NCBI GenBank assembly: GCA_963755495.1
Contig: CAVWJS010000006.1
Coordinates: forward strand, 310,001-374,000
Source of the DNA: Bog-473 sp963755495
GTDB taxonomy: Bacteria > Actinomycetota > Acidimicrobiia > Acidimicrobiales > RAAP-2
Direction: 5' to 3'
DNA: 64,000 bases
The notes beneath the pieces are model-generated. The model was not told the origin of the DNA and ran no database searches. It saw only the letters and a program-made list of their open reading frames with translations. Shown piece after piece: positions 60,610 through 64,000 of the stretch. A program made the position numbers and the translations under genes. The first letter of the stretch is position 1, and every line of letters starts with the position of its first letter.

Positions 60610-61953
60610 ATGAGTGCCGAACATTCGGCTAAATCCGTCAGCCACGCCGAAGGCGTGGACCCGGTCCGAGCCCTTCAACGCGTGCTTTATCGCAGTGCCA
60701 AGCAGGAACCCACCAGACGCTTCCACGCCCTCTACGACAAGGTCGCCCGCAGCGACGTCTTGTGGCGGGCCTGGGTCGAGGTGGCGAAGAACCAGGGTGC
60801 CCCCGGAGTTGACGGCGTGACCATCACGTCGATCAGCGACGGTGGCGCCAACGGGGTCAAGGAGTTCCTCGACGGCCTCGCCGCTCAGCTTTTGGCTAAG
60901 ACGTATCGCCCGAAGCCGTTGCGGCGGGTCCACATCCCAAAACCGGGCAAGCCGGGGGAGACCCGGCCGCTCGGCATCCCAACCGTGGCCGACCGTGTCG
61001 TCATGACGGCGGCCAAGATCGTCCTCGAGCCAATCTTCGAGGCCGATTTCTCCCCGCAGAGCTTTGGGTTCAGGCCCAAGCGTTCCGCCCACCAGGCGCT
61101 CGAAGCGATCCGGGTGGCGGCCAACGGGGGAGCCAACTGGGTGCTCGATGCCGACATCAAGGCATGCTTCGATGAGATCGACCACGAGGCCCTTATGGCT
61201 CAGGTCGGACGCCGGGTTCTTGACCGGCAGATGTTGAAGCTGCTGCGGAGTTGGCTTCGAGCCGGGGTGTTCGAGGGCGGGCTGGTTTCCGACACAGAGT
61301 CGGGGACACCGCAGGGTTCACCCATCTCCCCGTTGCTGGCCAACATTGCCCTCCACGTCATCGACGTGGCCTGGGCAAAGGCGGCCGGTCTGGGAACGCT
61401 GGTCCGCTACGCGGACGATTTCGTGGTCCTCACCACCAGCCGGAGCCGAGCCGAAGAGGCCAAGCGCCGGATCGAGGCAGTGCTGGTCGGACTCGGGTTG
61501 CGCCTGCATCCCGACAAGACCCGCATCGTCTTTATTGGTGATGGCACCGACGGCTTCGACTTCTTGGGCTTCACGCACCGGAAGACACCATCGAAGTTCG
61601 GAGATCGCCGCTACCTGTCGAAGTGGCCGTCACCACGGGCCATGGCGTCAGTTCGAGCCAAGGTCCGTGATCACACTGACCGCCGCTTCGCCAGCCGTGA
61701 GCTGCACAGTGTTGTTGCTGACCTAACCCCCGTTCTACGGGGTTGGGGGGCGTACTTCCGATACGGAAACTCGAATCGCCAGTTCGCCGCCATCGACAGC
61801 TACATGCACTTTCGGATGTCAAAGCTCGCCAGCGTCAAATACGCCACCCGAGGTCGACTTCGCGCCAGCCGCTTCAACTATGAGTGGCTGAGCGAACTCG
61901 GCGTCTATCGACTCAGCGGACGTGTTCGGAGATGGGGACCTGCGCATGCCTGA
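60610..61953 (+). CDS. ltrA: Group II intron reverse transcriptase/maturase
   Basis: A 447-residue protein that splices and mobilises its host intron. Reverse transcriptase motifs: NQGAPGVDGVTI, YRPKPLRRVHIPKPGKPGETRPLGIPTVADRVV, SFGFRPKRSAHQALEAI, GANWVLDADIKACFDEIDHEALM, GTPQGSPISPLLANIALHVID and VRYADDFVVL with the catalytic YADD. The thumb/maturase region with a GWGAYFRYGNSNRQF block (group II maturase domain) follows. No HNH endonuclease domain is seen at the end (GRVRRWGPAHA). ATG 60610 has GGAGG upstream. The frame is intact, so the intron may still be active. Confidence 0.95.
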   Translation: MSAEHSAKSVSHAEGVDPVRALQRVLYRSAKQEPTRRFHALYDKVARSDVLWRAWVEVAKNQGAPGVDGVTITSISDGGANGVKEFLDGLAAQLLAKTYRPKPLRRVHIPKPGKPGETRPLGIPTVADRVVMTAAKIVLEPIFEADFSPQSFGFRPKRSAHQALEAIRVAANGGANWVLDADIKACFDEIDHEALMAQVGRRVLDRQMLKLLRSWLRAGVFEGGLVSDTESGTPQGSPISPLLANIALHVIDVAWAKAAGLGTLVRYADDFVVLTTSRSRAEEAKRRIEAVLVGLGLRLHPDKTRIVFIGDGTDGFDFLGFTHRKTPSKFGDRRYLSKWPSPRAMASVRAKVRDHTDRRFASRELHSVVADLTPVLRGWGAYFRYGNSNRQFAAIDSYMHFRMSKLASVKYATRGRLRASRFNYEWLSELGVYRLSGRVRRWGPAHA

Positions 61954-61970
61954 CGATGAACGGTGTCGGA

Positions 61971-62003
61971 AAGCCGTGTGCGGGAGAACCGCATGCACGG
62001 TTT
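61971..62003 (+). ncRNA. Group II intron domain V
   Basis: AAGCCGTG pairs with CACGGTTT, a bulge follows, then GCGG/CCGC closes a GAGAA loop. The AGC triad near the base, required for catalysis, is present. It directly follows the maturase stop by 18 bases. Confidence 0.88.
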
Positions 62004-62196
62004 GATAGGGGGCCGCTGGGGAAAGTGATCCGCATCGGAGATACTGCGATCCACCAAAATGACGACCCGTAAATGGGCCACCGTCAGTCGCCGATGTTTC
62101 AACCGCTCAACCAGCGGCCTACCTCACCTAGTCACCCATGGCTGAGTGCGACGTGATTCGCATGAACTAGTCCGAGGGAGGCGTCGCCCATCCCGG

Positions 62197-62448
62197 TTAT
62201 TCCTTCTCAACTGGCGGCTCAGCGGATGCGGTCATCTCCCACAATCCTTCGGCAGCAGCCCATTGGTCTGCTGGAAGGTTCCGCTTGATCACTTCCTTAG
62301 CTTCGTCTGAGCTCAGACTCCCTCCGGATCGCAACGCCTTGATGGCCGAGATCGGAAGCAAATGCTTCTCTTCGAGAAGGGTCTTTGCGACTTGGTCAGG
62401 TGTGTCACCGGCCTCAAGGGACGAACGCACCACGGCGGCAAAGTCCAT
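62197..62448 (-). CDS. Hypothetical protein
   Basis: An 83-residue acidic protein, MDFAAVVRSSLEAGDTPDQVAKTLLEEKHLLPISAIKALRSGGSLSSDEAKEVIKRNL and ending VEKE. It is predicted helical. The repeated helix-loop pattern with SSDEAKEVIKR recalls small regulatory or anti-sigma-like proteins, but no family is recognised. It follows the intron on the opposite strand. Codon bias is reasonable, which is the main support. Confidence 0.5.
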   Translation of the reverse strand: MDFAAVVRSSLEAGDTPDQVAKTLLEEKHLLPISAIKALRSGGSLSSDEAKEVIKRNLPADQWAAAEGLWEMTASAEPPVEKE

Positions 62449-62591
62449 CTACAGATCATGGTTCACCAACCAGCAGGGTGCCACTTGTTCATCGTCGGCC
62501 GCCTTCAGGCCGGCGAACGTGGCGCGTGGGCGTTGGCCAAGGGTTGCTCAACTCTGCGACCGACCCGGCGGGCGTCTTACGTCCAGCAGAC

Positions 62592-63029
62592 TCAGGAAAG
62601 GGGACTCTCGACACTTTCGATCGACCTTGGCACGATGGTGGCCGCCGATGACGCCGGTGGCTCGCCAGGCGTTGTGGTCGAAATTGAACCATCCGCCGGG
62701 ACCGAGGCGAAGGGCTCACAGAACGCAGCCATCGTCGCCATGATGGCGGCCAGCTCCGCGTCGTCATCACCTGACTCGGCCCGAAGATCATTGAGTTCGA
62801 CGGTGATGGTCGCCAGAAGCTCGCTCGCCCCGAACACCTTGTTCTGTAGGTCCCGCAGCCGGGTCTCCCTGTCCCTCAGGAGCAGCTCGGCCTCCGCACG
62901 CACGGTCCTACCGCTCTCCTGGGCCAGCTTCTTCGCCTTAGCGACGAGCGCATCGGCCTCGACCTCGGTGTAGGTCAGCTGCTTCTCGATCAAGAGGCTG
63001 ATGACATCGCGTCGGGCGGTCCTGGCCAC
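62592..63029 (-). CDS. Hypothetical helical protein
   Basis: A 145-residue protein. Residues 10-90 are strongly helical and probably coiled coil (TEVEADALVAKAKKLAQESGRTVRAEAELLLRDRETRLRDLQ). The last 40 residues are low complexity (Ser/Pro/Thr). No family is recognised. A plus-strand frame overlaps completely, but its composition is less convincing. It lies between two other minus-strand genes near the integrase. Confidence 0.45.
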   Translation of the reverse strand: MARTARRDVISLLIEKQLTYTEVEADALVAKAKKLAQESGRTVRAEAELLLRDRETRLRDLQNKVFGASELLATITVELNDLRAESGDDDAELAAIMATMAAFCEPFASVPADGSISTTTPGEPPASSAATIVPRSIESVESPLS

Positions 63030-63139
63030 CAGACGACTGTAACGTCTCCGCCGTTACGGCCGTGTCCGAAAGCCGACAAGGTCCCGACGGTCGCTCTTCA
63101 GCATTGCCCGCATTTCCGGCGAACTGGGTACTCGGCAAC

Positions 63140-63529
63140 CTATGAACCCATCGGCAGAAAGAACTCGAGCTGAATGTTGTCCGGGTCCCGAAATGCGAGA
63201 CCGGCCCCGTATGATCGATCCAAGATCTCACCGTGTTCGATACCCAAGGCATCGAGTCGTGCTGGCCAGGATTCGAGCTCATCTCGACTAGCGCAACCAA
63301 AGGCGATGTGGTCGAGTCCGATTCGAAATTCATCGAACACGTCGCCCCCAAGCTGATGCTGATTTGCGTGGATTGCGAGCATCGGCTCAAACCAGATCGC
63401 CGCTCGAAAATTGTCCTCCTCGATGACCGCAACCGGCGGCGACTCGAAGAGGCGCTCGTACCACTCGATGCTTCGTTGGAGATTGGAAACTGTCAAGGCG
63501 TAATGGTTGAAAGCTGGAAATGATGACAT
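63140..63529 (-). CDS. VOC family protein (glyoxalase/bleomycin resistance-like)
   Basis: A 129-residue single-module VOC protein. FPAFNHYALTVSNLQRSIEWYERLFESPP is the first beta-alpha-beta unit with the His metal ligand, and LDHIAFGCASRDELESWPARLDALGIEHGEI and GAGLAFRDPDNIQLEFFLPM supply the second unit with the Glu. It probably acts as a dimer, binding a metal for isomerase, lyase or dioxygenase chemistry; the substrate is unknown. It is a typical cargo gene near an integrase. Confidence 0.9.
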   Translation of the reverse strand: MSSFPAFNHYALTVSNLQRSIEWYERLFESPPVAVIEEDNFRAAIWFEPMLAIHANQHQLGGDVFDEFRIGLDHIAFGCASRDELESWPARLDALGIEHGEILDRSYGAGLAFRDPDNIQLEFFLPMGS

Positions 63530-63593
63530 TCACCAACCCTATATATTCCCGGAATCACCACGCTCAAGTCCGGCGTTATACATGTAATCCGTG

Positions 63594-64000
63594 TCAAGCC
63601 GACTCCTCCGTCGCCCGGCTGACCAGGTCTTGGAAAAGATTGGCTCGCTCGTCCTGACCGTGCTTTCGGGCATGATCGCGTTGACGCAAGAGGACCGGCA
63701 CGAACTCTGGGCCGGTGCGGAAATAGGCACAGGTCTCGCACACCGACTCCATGCGGCAGTCGAGTTCGGCGGGACGCGTGCACATGCCATTTCCGAGCAT
63801 TCGGGCGTGGGCTTCTTTGCGTAGTCGAGTCATGGCCGCCGTCTCGATCTCGGCGGGCAGTGCGCCGGGAACATTCGCCGTCTTGTAGAGACGATCGATC
63901 TGCTCGCAGACAGATGCGTACTCGTCGGCCACCACCCGGTTGGTGATGCGGGCATAGGTCAACGTCATCTCCATGGAGCGATGGCCGAGCAAAGCCGCAA
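63594..64000 (-). CDS. Tyrosine recombinase/integrase, C-terminal part (cut by window edge)
   Basis: The end of a site-specific integrase. At the window edge the minus strand reads AALLGHRSMEMTLTYARITNRVVADEYASV: the GH box and the nucleophilic Tyr (TYARI). The catalytic Arg and the rest lie outside. A C-terminal extension of about 95 residues has a Cys cluster (MC...DC...VCETC), which looks zinc-binding and is seen in some actinobacterial integrases. It could drive the insertions in this accessory region, including the tRNA-Gly att pair, but this cannot be shown here. Confidence 0.88.
   Translation of the reverse strand, partial: AALLGHRSMEMTLTYARITNRVVADEYASVCEQIDRLYKTANVPGALPAEIETAAMTRLRKEAHARMLGNGMCTRPAELDCRMESVCETCAYFRTGPEFVPVLLRQRDHARKHGQDERANLFQDLVSRATEESA

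Larger units (their letters stand above)
60054..62044 (+). mobile_element. Group II intron
   Basis: The 5' end GTGCGTCC at 60054 fits the GUGYG rule. The structured leader contains GTGTGAGTCCGGTCC and GTAGCGAAGCCCC blocks typical of bacterial group II domain I. A maturase follows in domain IV, and a canonical domain V hairpin lies at 61971-62003. Domain VI follows, and I place the 3' end near 62044 (an AC after CGGAGAT), but this could be off by tens of bases. The intron lies 58 bases after the Doc-type gene and does not obviously interrupt a recognisable gene. Confidence 0.88.

Noticed and set aside
62362..62973. Plus-strand 203-residue frame overlapping two minus-strand genes
   Set aside because: It lacks family resemblance and its tail is Ser-rich antisense of the coiled-coil protein.

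Overview
The window is high-GC DNA from an actinobacterium. I infer Acidimicrobiia or a close relative. The marks are a CysM/CysO/JAMM cysteine module, a mycoredoxin-like protein, a WS/DGAT acyltransferase, a PHO box made of 11-bp units, and a secreted SpoIID-domain protein with 42-residue GYWLVASDGG repeats. No rRNA gene is present, so a finer placement rests on protein style only.

Layout. 1-5.5 kb (minus strand): a catabolic cluster with aldehyde dehydrogenase (cut by the window edge), amidohydrolase, SDR, CaiB/BaiF CoA-transferase and an N-terminally short alpha/beta hydrolase, stopping just beside the 3' end of ssrA (tmRNA). 5.8-13.2 kb: core functions, namely ssrA-smpB, mec-cysO-cysM, a Doc-type toxin pair, small hypothetical genes, then MBL hydrolase-rph-rdgB. 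13.2-24 kb: a glycosyltransferase, small redox and pterin proteins, an FtsX-type permease, a LON-domain protein, glycerate kinase and a DUF4214-methyltransferase. 24.4-37.4 kb: tRNA-Leu, clpP and a surface polysaccharide locus (Wzm/Wzt-type exporter, two methyltransferase-like proteins, five glycosyltransferases), interrupted by a divergent phosphate transporter/PhoU pair with a PHO box. 37.5-45.8 kb: secreted SpoIID-repeat protein, HAD phosphatase, peroxiredoxin, acyl-CoA ligase, orn, dut, WS/DGAT and tRNA-Gly.

45.8-64 kb is accessory. The 3' part of tRNA-Gly, plus some sequence beyond it, is repeated about 1.8 kb downstream and encloses an amidohydrolase; this looks like an attL/attR pair. 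Next comes a lower-GC catabolic cluster (carboxymuconolactone decarboxylase-like protein, two LLM flavin oxidoreductases, a phosphotransferase, an ABC solute-binding protein, a cyclase and a TetR regulator) bracketed by a 79-bp direct repeat. After it lie a secreted beta-helix/DUF4214 protein, a second Doc-type module whose toxin has an amber codon, a group II intron with its maturase, and the C-terminus of a tyrosine integrase at the window edge.

Four otherwise conserved genes (the JAMM protease, rdgB, the LON-domain protein and one glycosyltransferase) each carry a single reading-frame break. These may be sequencing indels rather than real decay. I marked them as pseudogene because that is how the sequence reads.
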